From NCBI RefSeq assembly GCF_000143415.4, contig NW_003314358.1:506731-570730 (forward strand): a stretch of 64,000 nucleotides of DNA, written 5' to 3'. This stretch comes from Selaginella moellendorffii. Its lineage: Eukaryota; Streptophyta; Lycopodiopsida; Selaginellales; Selaginellaceae. Shown here in pieces: positions 11,807 to 24,780 of this stretch. Both the position numbers and the translations under genes were made by a program. Within the stretch, counting starts at the first letter, position 1, and the number at the start of each line of letters is the position of its first letter. The notes under the pieces were generated by a model. The model was not told the origin of the DNA and ran no database searches. It saw only the letters and a list, made by a program, of their open reading frames with translations.

Positions 11807-13145
11807 ATTAAGTGACTAAAGTAGAATGGAAAAATTTAGTTGCTTACAATTTGGTATTAGAGTTGTTCCTTAATTTGACTCTTATTGGTGATCAAGTATA
11901 TCACCACTTGTATTAGCATTGAAAGGTTCTAGAAGTGGGCTTATCCTTGGAGTAACATGCTAAGAGGGCATGACTTTCCACCTTAATTCATACTTAGACA
12001 TGTTGGCAATGTGGTGGATAGAAAGAGGCTAATAAAGGAATAACTTTGGGATCTTGGGAACAGTAAAAGATTTTCCTCAAAATGTTGAGGATATGATTTA
12101 TATAAGCATTTGACTTAGCAAACTAGCTAATGTGGTTGCGATAGACAACTATAATTGGAATCACAAGAATGATGGAAACTCCTAGACAATAAAGGATTTA
12201 TAAGATTATTCTCATATAGCTGGGGATGGTGCTCAAGAATTTGGACTGGATTTGGTGACTATAGGAGGTCAAATACAGATAAGGATATATGTCCTTGAAA
12301 TGGTAGTTAAGGCTACTTTTAATAAAGGTTAAAATAGGGAGTACTTAAAAGATGAGTAGGTGTCTCATCATATGGAAAAAAAAACTCTGAAGGGCAAAAG
12401 TAGCCCACATAGAATAAAGGATAATTATGTGTCAAAGCAACATTTATAAAGATGGTTCTTATTAATGGAATATGAATACAAGAAGTTATATTCAAGTATG
12501 GTGGCACTTCAAAAGTAGTCAGAAGGCTAAGACCTTACGAGACATTGGATTAATAAAGTCTAAATGCTAAATGATTTAGTAAAGTTAATGGATAGTTCTA
12601 AAGACTCAAAGGAATCTCATTTGGATAGAGGTGTGTTATACCCTACGAAGGACTAGAAGGATTATGAGATCCAAATATAAAAAAAATGGGTATGTCACTG
12701 ATGGCAGGACATGTTATATTAAAGTCATGGCAAGGTGTTCATAAAAGAAAGCAACTTTAGTGATGAGTTGTATACAAATATTGTGTTGCAATACTAACCA
12801 ATAGTTAGTATAAAAAATGACTATTCTTGTTTTGGTAAAGATTTTAAAGAAGTGTTATGAGGATAAATTCATAGAGCCAATAGTGTGGAAACATTAAATG
12901 TTCTAAAGTGTGATGCTTTGAGATCAAATTGATTAACCCCTTGCTAAAGGAATTTCAATAGAAATGAGATAAGTATAGTTTAAGCTAGAAGGCATATGAC
13001 TCAAGTGTGTTGACCCAAATAATAATGGAGGTATGAAAGCATTAACAATGAGTTATAAGACATGATAATTATGAAATAAATAAGCAAAAGTTTGGAATAA
13101 TTTGTTGGAGTTAACTTCCTAAAACTTCTTGGTTGGACAAGAAAG
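11807..13145 (+). mobile_element. F1 element: LTR-A 3' end, primer site, start of internal region
   Basis: 11,807-11,851 is the end of a plus-oriented LTR-A (ends GTTGCTTACA), followed by the primer site ATTTGGTATTAGAG and AT-rich internal sequence. The same segment is present in reverse at 24,781-25,437 plus 18,600-19,231. I see no gag or pol motif on either strand. Confidence 0.7.
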
Positions 13146-14413
13146 TGTAAACGACTAAATTCCCATTCTACTTTAGTCACTTAACCACACCTTCGACTAC
13201 TTGAAGGAGTCTCACTCACAACCTCTATAAGTCATATTCCGGACTTGGGGCTTACTATCCCCAAGAATGGCATCTATGCCACTCCACCTTTGCACTTGGT
13301 TTAAGTAGGTAGTAGGCACTTGAGCCACATTAGATATCCAAGTAGGTAGTGCCACCCATGCTTAGACTAGGAGCATCGACTATTCAATCTCCTGAAGGAA
13401 CTAAAGTTAGCTCTTGAACACTTCACCAAGCTAGCCCGCTTATCGATCCGTATTCACTCTAGCCTTGGACTTCCCAGTGGTCATCTCATCACCCAACAAC
13501 TAAATATAGCCTTCCTGGGCTAATTTGGCCTTTCTTGACCAAACTGGCTCCATTGGGGTCCAACCCTCACACTCTTCCTATTATACTTTTGGAACCCCTT
13601 ATAGCCCCTCCTGGGGGATGATTGCTTTGGGCTTTCGCCTAATAGCCTATATTAGTATTTGGTTTCGGATTTGGACTCGGACTCGAACTCGGTCTTGGTC
13701 TTGGTCCTGGACTCGGACTTAGACTCAATCCTGATCTTGGTCTCGATCTTGGTCTCGGTCTCGGTCTCGATCTTGGTCTCAATCTCGGTCTCAATTCCAT
13801 CTCAGACTCCTTCTCGGATCCATCTCATCTAAAGTCCATCTCGGACTTCATCTCGGGTCCATCTCAGACTTCATCTTGGGTCCATCTCAGACTCCATCTT
13901 AGGTCCATCTCGGACTCTTTTTCAAGTCCATCTCAGACTCCATCTCGAACTCCATCTTAGACTCCATCTCAGACTCCTTCTCGGATCCATCTCGAACTCC
14001 ATCTTGGATCCATCTCAGACTCCATCTCAGGTCCATCTCGGACTCCATATTGGGTCCATCTTGAACTCCATCTCAGGTCATTTCAGACTCCATCTCGGAC
14101 TCCTTCTCAAATCCATCTTAGACTCCATCTCAAACTCCATCTCGGACTCCTTCACAAATTCATCTCGGACTCTATCTCAGACTCTTCCACATGTCATGTG
14201 TTGGTCCTCTTGTGTCCCTTTTCTAGAGACTCACTTAGTGCTCGCTTCATGCTCATTCCTTGAGCCCTTCATTAGGAGTTCCACTCCTGCTTTCGACTTT
14301 TGGAGTCAGAGCTTTTAGTCCAAATATGTTACGCTCATTTGGCTTTTGCCTCAGCCACTACCATGTGGCATCCTTTTGGCTCCCTTTGGGGCATAGTTAT
14401 TTTGTGTCTCATA
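13146..14413 (-). repeat. Solo LTR-A within F1
   Basis: It starts TGTAAACGAC, ends GTCTCATA, and has flanks GAAAG / GAAAA, an imperfect 5 bp duplication. It contains the CTCGGACTCCAT array. It is very similar to the LTR-A at 25,438-28,249 and both are followed by the same F1 sequence. Confidence 0.75.
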
Positions 14414-16607
14414 GAAAAAGGTTAAATAAATCCCTTGGGGGATAAGTAGCTTATGTTGTGATATAGTGGATTAATGTTGTAAAAGAAAATGTTCATTGTT
14501 AAAGAAGGCCATTATAGGGACACCAAAGCACTCTAAAACACCCAAGAAGTGATGTTTAGTATTATGAAGGCATTGAATAAAGCCTAAAAGATTAAGTCCC
14601 TAGTGAAAAAAATGGGTAAGAAGTGCTATCTAATGTCTAAAGTTGCAGAGACGGGAGAAGTTTGTCTATCCGAATTGGATAAAAGCAAAAAAGATTTAGC
14701 AAGGCTAACAAAGGCCCATAAGCAATAACATTAATTCTAATGTGTGAATTACAAGGTGAGCATATCCAGATTGAGGAACCACTCTTTAAACTATCGAGTA
14801 GATTCATCCTTAAAATATTTATTAAAATATGACAAAAAGTGCAAAGCTATCCTTCTAGCATGGAGGAAAAATAACTAAAGGGAAAGTGTAAGGCTAAAAG
14901 CAAATAATAAAAGGATATAGCTAAATTATAGGAATCAAAGGATATAGCCAAGAGTGGTTATATAAGTTGGGAGTGGAAAATTAAGTGCGTGCTCAAACGT
15001 GTTGCTACTAACAACTGTAGGGCCATGAAGAGTTTAAAACATAAAATTGCCCATGTTAGACTGTATAACAATTAAAAAACTTGTGAAAAGAAAAGTTTTA
15101 GCAAGTTAAGAGACAAAAGTCTCTTCAAGATTCCCAAAGAAAATTTTGGATAGGTTAGTACTTAGAAAGACAAGTGTGAATGGTTTATAAGAAAATATAA
15201 AATCATAAATTTCAATTATTATAATTTTTGCTATGGCTGTCCACGGCCCTATCATTTAGCTACTTTGCCGCTCCCTACCTTAGATCTTTCACTTTGCTAA
15301 ATTGGAGCACTTGGGAATCTATCCTTAGAAGCACACTTTCTTTCCCATAATTTGTTAGCATCTAACACATTAGTGTTCCTCAACTAACTTTGCCATTTGG
15401 ATTCCTTCTAATGAATCTTATGGCCCAAACTTAGCCACTAGTTTTTTGCTCCTATCTATTGATTGCTACACCAAGAAATATCTGCCCACTACCTCCATCT
15501 TTAAGGTATTCTTTTGGTTCTATGGCAAAGGCTCCACTTTACCAAGTCCAAAAGGTACTCACCCTTAGTAAGTCTTTTTAGCATTCTTTGTTATGGGCTT
15601 TATCCATAGCTCAAATTTACGACCCTTTTATGGGTTTTTCCTAAAGACTACTTCCTTGGACTTACTATACCATTGCATTGACAGCACTGATTTCCCTTTT
15701 TGGTTTTTTTCCCACTTGGTCACTTTGACCAAGTCATATCATTACTAACAGCTCAAATCACCACTTTGAACTAGGAATTTTATTCCTTAACCAAATAAGG
15801 ATCTTATCCTTATTTAGCCACAAGATCACATAGTAATCTCACCTTGGCCACCTTAAATCTTCCAGACCTTTAACTTGTTAACCATGACCTCAAGGGCATC
15901 CCCCACACTTGGCGGTGCACCCAAGCCAGCCCTTCCAGAAAAGGGTCTATAGCAATTGAGACTGGGTATCCCCACCTCATTCACCATGTATTTAGTGCCA
16001 CTTGCACCAAACTGTTCAAGTTAAATATGTTGAGCCACACTAAACAATCTAATTGTGCATCACAACTTCGGGCTTACATGGCGGTATGCCCAAGCCAGTC
16101 TTCTTATTAACAGTCCATGACCACCGAAAAATAAGTGTCCTTATATTCCAAACCATCATTGTGCCCTAGTGAATTGGGATTCGAACCCAAGCACTAGAGG
16201 GTTAGGACTCAAACCAAACTTTTGTATATGCATTATGAATGACATCACCTAGAATGCTTGGCGTGACTCCCCATGCCGGTGCACCAACTTATACTTAAAG
16301 CACGTTATAGATCATAACTTAGGAACTTAGTTCCTCTACATTGCCAAATCTTTTCACTTGACAAGTCTGTGATCATGCATGGACTCCTCCATGTTTGGCC
16401 CTATGGGCCACCCCTTTTGAAGTTAGCACCTTCAACTAAGGTATTTGTTCCTCTAACTTGCCAATCTCACTTAGCAAGTCATCTGACCACCGTAACATGA
16501 TTTATACATAAGTGTGAAAGTCCTTGACCATCAATTTTTATTCAAAACCATCCCTTTGAACACTTGGAAACTACTTCCCCAATTTTGATAGCTTTGCCTT
16601 ATAGCAA
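14414..16607. mobile_element. F1 internal sequence with an inversion junction
   Basis: 14,414 to about 15,210 reads in plus orientation and nearly matches 28,250-28,904 joined to 36,196-36,340. From about 15,230 onward the sequence matches the reverse complement of about 36,358-37,560. The junction lies near 15,210-15,235. No coding sequence is recognisable. The F2-free 'empty' version of the F2 insertion site is at about 15,048-15,090. Confidence 0.7.
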
Positions 16608-16612
16608 GCTTC

Positions 16613-17757
16613 TATAGCGCACGTGGTTTTGACCCTTTATCCTACGGTGATTTACTATAAGATAACACCATGAACCGGAATCTAAACCCTCTTTGTGCCA
16701 CGTGATAGATGCCACATGTCACATGCCACGTGTCCAAAGGAACGTGGTGTGGAACCTGAGGTTCAGGGCCTTGAACCACTGAACGAAGGAACGGTGCCAA
16801 ACTCCCAAGCATGGAGCCAAGGAGTGATAGAATTGGACCACGGAGCAACTCCTGAGCATACAGCCCAAGGAGCGAAGGGATAGGAGCCTAGAGCAACTTG
16901 GAACAGTCCTGGAGCAACTAGTATCCCAAAGCCAGGACCAACACGCAAAATGGAGCCAAACAGAGTCTAGCGCTATTTTGGCATACCGGTGGCCTAACAT
17001 GAGGACATGGGTACTCCACCAGCTAGCATGGAATGGAACTTAGGCTTATACCCAAGTCAGACGCAGAACAAGGACAGGCACGCAAGCGGGAGCTAGACTA
17101 TACCTCAGGTTGGTCATCCATGCCTAACCTACCCACTATCCCTACTATACATTTGGAACCCCCCCCCCCCCCCCCCCTTTGAGGAACACACGCTTTGGGC
17201 TTTCACCCCAAGCCTCCCTTAGTATCAGGAGTTAGTCTCTAGGACAAGCTTGAAACTTACTAAATATCGAATGTGTTTAGATTACAAATTTGGACACGGG
17301 ACGAGCACCATTGTGTTTAGGCCGATCTCTACATTCCGTAAACATGCCAAATGAGCAAATCTGGACACTTTCCATAATTAGCATTTGGGACCGAAATGAG
17401 ACTAACACAAAGGGCATGATAGTGAGTGTGTTTGGCAGACACAGTAAGCTATCATCCAGTGATATTGAGGGACCAATCTCAATACGTGAAGGTTTTTATC
17501 AAGCTAGTGCAAGATAAAGTAAAAAAGAACTAAAAAACCAGGCCAAGTATGCTTGGCTGAATAGACACTTAAGAATTCCGTCCTTATGCTTATCCGACCA
17601 AGTACAGATGTAAAGTCCAATTTACTAACACTTGAATAAGAGGGGTTGATAAAGGGTCCAACAATACCGACCTCCTGCTATCGTGGCAGTAAGGAAAGAG
17701 TGTCTGTAAGGACTGGCCGACAAATAACTTTCGATACCTGAAGTCACATTTGTAACA
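16613..17757 (-). repeat. Solo F2 LTR
   Basis: A reverse-orientation F2 LTR of 1,145 bp (plus strand TATAGCGCACGTGG ... ATTTGTAACA) with a perfect 5 bp duplication GCTTC (16,608-16,612 and 17,758-17,762). It includes the CACGTGGC cluster, the terminal hairpin and a poly-C run (poly-G on the element strand). A solo LTR implies removal of the internal region by LTR-LTR recombination. Confidence 0.85.
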
Positions 17758-17762
17758 GCTTC

Positions 17763-19231
17763 AAAACTATGCTTTTACTGTGCCACTTTGATTTTGCGCA
17801 TTCTATGAACCATTTACACTTGGCTTTTTAGGTATTAAGCTACCTAGAATTGTCTTTGGGAACCTTGAAGGAACTCTATCCCTTAGCTTGTTAAGGCTTT
17901 TTATTTCGCAAACTTTTTAATTGCCATATGGTCTAACATGAATAATTCCATGCTTTAGACTCTCCATAGCACCACAGTTGCTAGTAACAATATGCTCAAG
18001 TGCCCACTTGATTCTTGACTTCCAACTTGTATAACCATCGTTAGTTATGCCCTTTGATTTCTATATTTCAATTCTATCCTTTTACTATTTGCTTTTGGGC
18101 TCACACATTTCTTTCGGTTATTCTCCTCTAGACTAGGAGAATAGCTTTGCACTTTTTACTATGATTTAGCAAGTATTCATAGGGATAAACCTACCTAATA
18201 GCTTAGGGATGGTTCCTCAATCCGGGTATGCTCACCTTATAATCCCATCCAGTGGGATTAGCGTTGCTACTTATGGGCCTTTATATGCCCATCACTAGCC
18301 TTACCAAAATCCCATTTTGGGTTTTGTTCAATTCGGGTAAATAGACTTCTCTTGTCTTTGCAACCTTGGACGTTTGGATAGCACCTCCTATCCATCATTC
18401 GCTAGGGATTTAGTCCCTTGAGCCTTATATATCAACCTCACGACACCAAACATTACATCCTAGGGTTTTAGAGTGTTTAGATGGCCTCTTTGACAATGAA
18501 TATTCCCTTTATGACATTGACTTACTATATCACAATATAAGAAATTTATCCCCTATAAGGGTATATTTAAGTTCTTTATCCCATTAAAAAATCTTAGGTA
18601 GTTACCCTCAACTAATTTAATCAATTATTTTACACCTTTTGCTTAATTGCTTCATAGTTATCAAGTTCTACAACTCATTGTTAGTGCTTCCACACCTCCA
18701 TTATTATTTGGGTCACCACACTCCACTCACAAACCTTTCAACTTAGGTTATACCATTCCCATTTTTATTAGGATTCCTTTGGGAAGGGGTTCTCATGAAC
18801 CCACTAACTTGACCTCAAAGCATCATGCCTTGGCACATTTGGTGTCTCCACACAATTGGCTCTATGAGCTTATATTTATGACACTTTTTTCTCATGTCTA
18901 GGTCCTTGCCAAAACCAATACAGTTCTTTCTCATACCAATCATCCGTTAACACTGCACCATAGAATTTACACACCACTTTGTGTCAAAGTTGTTTTCTTT
19001 TGGGAACACCTTTCCCACAACTTTAGTATGGTACATTTTGCCATCAAATGAGATACCCACTGTTTTCATACTTAAATCGTATGATCCTCCCCATCCTTCG
19101 TGGGGCACAGCACACCTCAGTCCAAATGCTTTTTACTAATCCCTTAGTACCATTCCTTTACTCTACTTGAGTCATCTAGCATTTTTGGACTTTGTTAATT
19201 CAATGACCCATAAGGTTTTATTTTTGAGGTG
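17763..19231 (-). mobile_element. F1 internal region (minus orientation), middle part
   Basis: Reverse-complement match to F1 segments at 13,000-13,140, 14,414-15,210 and 36,250-36,360. AT-rich, no convincing ORF. Interrupted on the right by Gypsy-2. Confidence 0.7.
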
Positions 19232-19236
19232 TTACC

Positions 19237-19589
19237 TGTCAAGACCCCCAACAAGATCAAGACTAGAAAATGCTAAAGACAAAGAGAAAAGCTAGTGGAA
19301 ACAAAGAAGAGGCCTTAGACTGGTGTTGATTCAAATTGTGGAGAAATGGAACAAAGCTAACCTATATATACTATAGGTTGATGAAGCTCCACCACTCTTG
19401 GATCGAGGACGGCCTAAATAAAGCTGAGGTCAAGGAGGCGCCACATCATCATCAGGAATATGGCTCGAGACTCAAGAAGTGTCTCGAGAGTTAGGAATAG
19501 GGAAGTGTCTCGAGAGTCAGGAATGTGGTCTGCAGGTCAGGAATCCGGCGAGAGTCAGGAATGTGGCAAGAATTGGGGGATTTCTGACA
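19237..19589 (-). repeat. Gypsy-2 3' LTR
   Basis: 353 bp; it aligns with the other LTR with few differences. It lacks a short duplicated piece (around AATCGGGAAGTGTC) present in the 360 bp copy. It contains repeated GTGTCTCGAGAGTCAGGAAT units. Confidence 0.93.
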
Positions 19590-19600
19590 GCACCCCCTCC

Positions 19601-22600
19601 TCAAGAACGAGTGGAACGAGGATGTGAATGAGAGCGAAGAGGAGGATGAGATGAGCGGCGAGGAATGGGAGATGGAGAAAAAGAATGAGGACTGGGACGA
19701 GAAGGATAGCGGCGGTGGAAGTCCTGAACAAGGTCAAGAGAATGAATCAGGTTGTCCGCAGGTTCCCAAGTGCGTTCCTCAGGTCCGTAACCCTTCCAGT
19801 CTACCAGATAGTAGAGTTTAGACCGTGAAATCTTGGAATCAAGGATGTCCTGAACCTCGTACTCAGACCCATCCTCGAGCTGCACTGGTGGAGGCGGAGG
19901 AATGACCCGATTTGGAATAGGACTGGGAATATAAGGCTCAAGGAGAGAGGAGTGAAAAACGGGGTGAATTTGATATGAGGAGGGAAGTGCAAGGTGATAA
20001 GTGACGGGATTAATGATGGCAGTGATAGGAAAAGGACTGAGGCGTTTGAAATCGAGTTTTGGACAGGGCCTGGTGGTGGAGATATTTCGCCTGAGGAGCC
20101 AGACTTTATCCCCGATATTGTAAGGGGGACAATCCTGACGATGGATATTGGCAAATGTTTTGTGAGATTCCTGAGCACGATGGAGGTGGAAGGAGATGGA
20201 GTTGTGGATTTCCTGAAGGTTGGAGATAAATGCCTCAGAGCGGGGATTTGAACGAGAGGATTCAGATGGAGAAGGAAGTGAGAGATTGAATCGGGGATTT
20301 CGGTCAGAGTTCGCAAAGAAGGGGGAAACTCGAAGAAAGGAGTGAACAGAGTTGTTATAGGAGAACTCAGCAAGGGGAAGGATATCGAACCAGTTATCCT
20401 GATGATAGTTGATGAAGCACCTCAAGAATTGTTCCAGCGTTTGAATCGTTCGCTCGGACTGTCCATCAGTTTGAGGATGATATGCCGAAGAGAGGTTGGC
20501 CTTCACTCCAAGCAGCTGCAAAAACCGTTGCCAGAAATGAGAGATGAACTGAGGCCCCCGATCCGAAACCACATCTGTAGGAATCCCATGAAGTCGGAAA
20601 ATTTCCCTGAATACCAGTTTTGCCATGTCCTCGCCCGAAAATTCCTTGGTACACGGCAAGAAGTGCGCCATCTTTGTGAAGCGATCCACCACGACTAAAA
20701 TACTGTTGAAGCCTCCAGAACTTGGAAGATCACTCAAGAAATCCATGGAGATGGATTCCTAAGGACCTGAAGGGACCGGGAGGGAACGAAGCAAACCTGA
20801 AGGAAGGTGGCGAGGTACCTTATTCCGGGCACAAGTGTCACAGGAGGTAACAAAAGCTTTGATGTAGTCATCCATGTGAGGCCACCAAAAGTCCCGTCCA
20901 ACTAGCTCATAGGTTTTCGCAATGCCGAAATGACCAGCAGTCGGGCTATCGTGGCACGCCATCAGGACCAACCTTCGAGCATCACCTTCAGGAATGTAAA
21001 GCTGCTCCCCACGGTACAATAAGCCATCTAAGAACTCGAACTCGTCAAATCGCCGGCAGTCGGGAGTCACTGGATGTCCAGCCTGAAGATGGGTGAAAAT
21101 ATTGCTGGCGAGGTCATCAGATTGGAGATCGTTTCTGATTGCATCCATCAAGGAGGAGTCCTGAGGGGCCAGGGAAATTGCCATAACTTGAAGCCGATCA
21201 GGACCGAGGATAACTTGATCCTGTTGATCGAAGGCAGGATTACCAGGCCTGAGACTGAGATAGGAGCGCCTTGAAAGAGCATCAGGAAGGCCTTGAAGCT
21301 TTCCAGGTCTGTACTTGATAACAAAGTCAAACCGACTCAGGAATTGTGCCCACCTTGCTTGACGACAGCTCAAAACTCGGGAAGTGGCAAAGTACTCGAG
21401 ATTTTTGTGATCCGTCCAGACTGTTGTTTGATGGCCCGCCCCCTCCAAGAAACGGCGCCACTCTCCAAAGGAATCCACGATGGCAAGGAGCTCCTTGTCG
21501 TGGATTTCGTAATTGATCTCCGCAGGCTGGAATTTCCGAGAATGGAAAGCGACCGGATGAAGTTCTTGATCCGCTCCGAGTTGAGACAGCACAGCACCGA
21601 TGGCAAAGTCGGAGGCGTCAGCCTCGATGAAGAAAGGTTGTGAGGAATCAGCATGGATCAACACGGGAGCAGAACTGAAGGCTGCCTTGAGTGTGTCGAA
21701 GGCGTGCTGGCCAACAGTAGACCAAGAGAAGGGAACATCCTTGCGAGTGAGATGCGTGAGAGGAAGGACAATGTCAGAGTAGTGATCAATGAATTTGCGG
21801 TAGAAGTTGGCAAAGCCAAGGAAAACCTGAACGTCCGACATTGATTGTGGAGGCTCCCACTCGAGAATAGTCTTGACTTTGGCAGGATCCATCGTGATAC
21901 CTTCAGGAGTGACAATGTACCCAAGGAACTCCACAGACTGCTGATCGAAGGAACATTTCTCAAGCTTCGTGTATAGGCCGTGTTCTCACAGCTTCGCCAG
22001 CACCTTACGTACATGTTCGTCGTGCTCCTCCTGAGTTCTTGAGTAGATGAGGATGTCATCGAGGTAGACGATCACCATCTGATCAAGAAACTCCCGAAAG
22101 ACGTCATTCGCCATGTGTTGGAAAACTGCGGGAGCATTTGTCAAGCCAAATGGCATGACAGTGTACTCGAAGTGGCCATAGCGGGTTCGGAATGCAGTCT
22201 TCCATTCATCACCAGGCCGGATCTGGATTAGGTTGTATGCGCCACGGAGGTCAATCTTGGTGAAGAAGCGGGCACCGCCGAGGCGTTCCAACAGGTCCGA
22301 GATCAGGGGCAGCAGATAACGGTTCCGAACAGTCACCTGGTTCAAACCTCGGTAATCGATGACTAGCCGCAAACTCCCATCCTTCTTCTTGACAAAGAAG
22401 ACAGGCGCGCCAGCCGGGGACTGCGAATGTTGAATGAACCCCGAGGCAAGGTTCTCATCCACGTACTCTTTGAGGGCCTTAAGCTCGGACGGGGATAACC
22501 CGTAGATAGGCCCCCACGGAGGCGACGCTCCTTCCTGTAAATCAATGGGACAGTCATAAGGCCGATGAGCAAGTAGTACACTAGCTTTTTTCTTGTCAAA

Positions 22601-23340
22601 CACATCCCCAAAATCATGATACTTCTCAGGAAGACTGACAGGAAAAACATGCAAAGCAAAAAGGAAAATAGGTTCTTCATGAAGGAGTTCTTTCATAGTG
22701 ATTGTGGAGATAGGAGGAGGTGTACGACTAAATGGAATGATGAGACGAGGATACTGTCCAGTGTAAGATGGAAGAGAGGAAAAAGAAGAGGATGAAAACT
22801 TCGTAGAGTCAGGAACAGAACCCCGACTTGAGTTTAGGGAACTTTTCCTGATTCGGACTCGATGAACACCAGGGGAAGCCGTGGGAGATGGTGATGTGGG
22901 AGAGATGAGCTGTAAGTCCTTCCAACAAATCTGAGGCTGATGTAGTTGGAACCAAGGAAGACCGAGCACCACAGAGGAGGACTTGCTGTTGATGATGTTG
23001 AAGGCGATATCGGTGACGGTGGACCCGATGTGTACTCGAACGGGCAACGTTTCCTTAAGTCCAAAAGATGGAGACACAAAATGCCCGCCAATGCCTTCAA
23101 CCCTCAGATCCCATATGGTAGGAGAAAGAGGAACGTGATGTCGGGCAGCAAAGTCCGTGTCCATGAAGCAGGAAGTTGCACCCCGAGTCCAGTAGCACCA
23201 AAGCCTTGAGTCCTGATTGTCCGGTGAAAGAAAGGAGACATGGGACGCGGAAGTTGCGGGAATTGGTGGTGGCTTTGATGAAAGGTGGTGAGGAGCTTGA
23301 TAAGGAAGAAAAGTGATTTTTATTTGGGGAGTCCAAACAG
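19601..23340 (-). pseudogene. Gypsy-2 pol: protease, RT, RNase H, integrase, chromodomain
   Basis: The protease LLDSG lies near 23,190, where a single-base insertion shifts the frame. RT at about 22,460-21,990 carries [19 protein letters not shown] and an intact YLDD box. RNase H (FIEADASDFAIG, WTDHKNLEY) follows. The integrase has a HHCC finger (H..H, CDTCARNK) and the D, D, E residues in MDFLSDLP, VVSDRGPQF and HPQTDGQSERT. A chromodomain (YLVDWKGYGPEERTWEP) lies near 19,700-19,830. In-frame stops lie at 21,986 (TGA where CGA Arg fits) and 20,759 (TAG where TGG Trp fits). Both are C-to-T or G-to-A changes, the pattern of deaminated methylcytosine. Chromoviruses target chromatin through the chromodomain; that role is inferred. 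Confidence 0.92.
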
Positions 23341-23347
23341 ACAGCTC

Positions 23348-24229
23348 CTACTCTATTTGGATAGGGTCGTTTCCCGACTGCAACAGAGGTGGACTTTGAG
23401 GCAGAGTGAACTCGAGCAATCGGGGAGGCTTCCTGGGACACACAGCTGCTTTGTGATTAGGATCAGCACAGTAGAGGCAAAGATTATGAGATATTCGACG
23501 TTGCCTCTCAGCAGGACTCAACTTCCCTCTAATGAGTCGGGGAGTACCAGAAATATCCATTGGGACCGGAGCAGTAGGTTCAGGACTATGCCCCGAAGAC
23601 TCAAGCTGGGATTCCTGAGTCTGAGATGGAAAAACAGCGGCGCGGCGACTTTCCTGACGATGTTCAAAGAGACGATTGTCACATCGAACAGCTTTGTTGA
23701 TGGCGTTCGACAGGTCCTTGGGATCCTCCATGGTGAGCAACAAATCCTTGACACCGTTGTTGAGGCCGAAATGAAATTGGTCAATCAGGGCCCGCTCATC
23801 CCACTAAGTGTCCAAGGCAAGGAGTTGGAACTCTGCAGCGTAGATCGAGGCAGGACGAGACCCCTGAGAGAGACGTCTCATCTTTGTGGTAGCAGCCCGA
23901 ACCCGATCCGTCTCGCCAAAACATGCTTCGAGCTTCTCTTTGAACAATTGAAGATCCATCAGCTCCGGAACCACGACCCCTTTCATGCTCTTCTCCAGAA
24001 GAGGAGAAAACCATGACAAAGCTGCACCCTCGAGCAACGTCCCAATCGCGCCGATTTGAGACTTGGGAGTGGGGTACCGCCGATGTTGAAGTGCAAAGAT
24101 CAGCTCCATTTGGTTCAAAAATCCACGAAGCTTCGAACGCTTGCTTGAAAATTTCGCCGGGAAACTCACCTTCGGTTTAGGAACTTTGCTGGATCCTTGA
24201 GCCAAAAGTGAAGCAAGCTCCTGCTGCAT
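23348..24229 (-). pseudogene. Gypsy-2 gag with CCHC zinc finger
   Basis: The ATG at 24,229 opens the gag protein: a retrotransposon gag domain (FLNQMELIFALQ ... GAALSWF ... FKEKLEACFG), a stop TAG at 23,804 where Gln would fit, then continuation through VKDLLLTMEDPKDLSNAI to a nucleic-acid-binding knuckle CLYCADPNHKAAVC at about 23,440-23,490. A second TAG lies at 23,348. Apart from these two point stops the frame is continuous, which suggests recent loss of function. Confidence 0.88.
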
Positions 24230-24415
24230 GCAAAGAAGGTCGCCTTCAGCTCGGTATTCTCAGACTGGATTTTTGCAAGGACTTCGGCAAAGAAATCAGG
24301 ATGGCTTGGAGACTCCATTGGCAAGAAGAAAGAAAAGAAAGGGGGAAAAAGACAAAAGCAATCAAATAATCAAAACGAGCTAAAAGAAAAGCAAAAAGCA
24401 CAATCTGAATCAAAC

Positions 24416-24775
24416 TGTCAAGACCCCCAACAAGATCAAGACTAGAAAATGCTAAAGACAAAGAGAAAAGCTAGTGGAAACAAAGAAGAAGCTTTAGATT
24501 GGTGTTGATTCAAATTGTGGAGAAATGGAACAAAGCTAACCTATATATACTATAGGTTGATGAAGCTCCACCACTCTTGGATCGAGGACGGCCTAAATAT
24601 AGCTGAGGTCGAGGAGGCGCCACATCATCATCAGGAATATGGCTCGAGACTCAAGAATCGGGAAGTGTCTTGAGAGTCAGGAATAGGGAAGTGTCTCGAG
24701 AGTCAGGAATGTGGTCTGCAGGTCAGGAATCCGGCGAGAGTCAGGAATGTGGCAAGAATTAGGGGATTTCTGACA
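24416..24775 (-). repeat. Gypsy-2 5' LTR
   Basis: 360 bp; starts TGTCAAGACC and ends GATTTCTGACA on the plus strand. High identity to 19,237-19,589 indicates a recent insertion. Confidence 0.93.
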
Positions 24776-24780
24776 TTACC

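Larger units (their letters stand above)
19237..24775 (-). mobile_element. Gypsy-2: full-length chromodomain Ty3/gypsy retrotransposon
   Basis: A 5.5 kb element flanked by a perfect 5 bp duplication TTACC (19,232-19,236 and 24,776-24,780). LTRs start TGTCAAGACC and end ATTTCTGACA. Coding order on the minus strand is gag with a CCHC finger, protease, RT, RNase H, integrase, chromodomain, so it is a chromovirus. Only about four in-frame stops and one or two frameshifts interrupt otherwise well preserved pol, so it is much younger than Gypsy-1. The likely polypurine tract on the element strand is GAGGAGGGGGTGC at 19,590-19,602. The primer site next to the 5' LTR is not the Met-tRNA type seen in the neighbours and I could not assign it. 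Confidence 0.95.
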
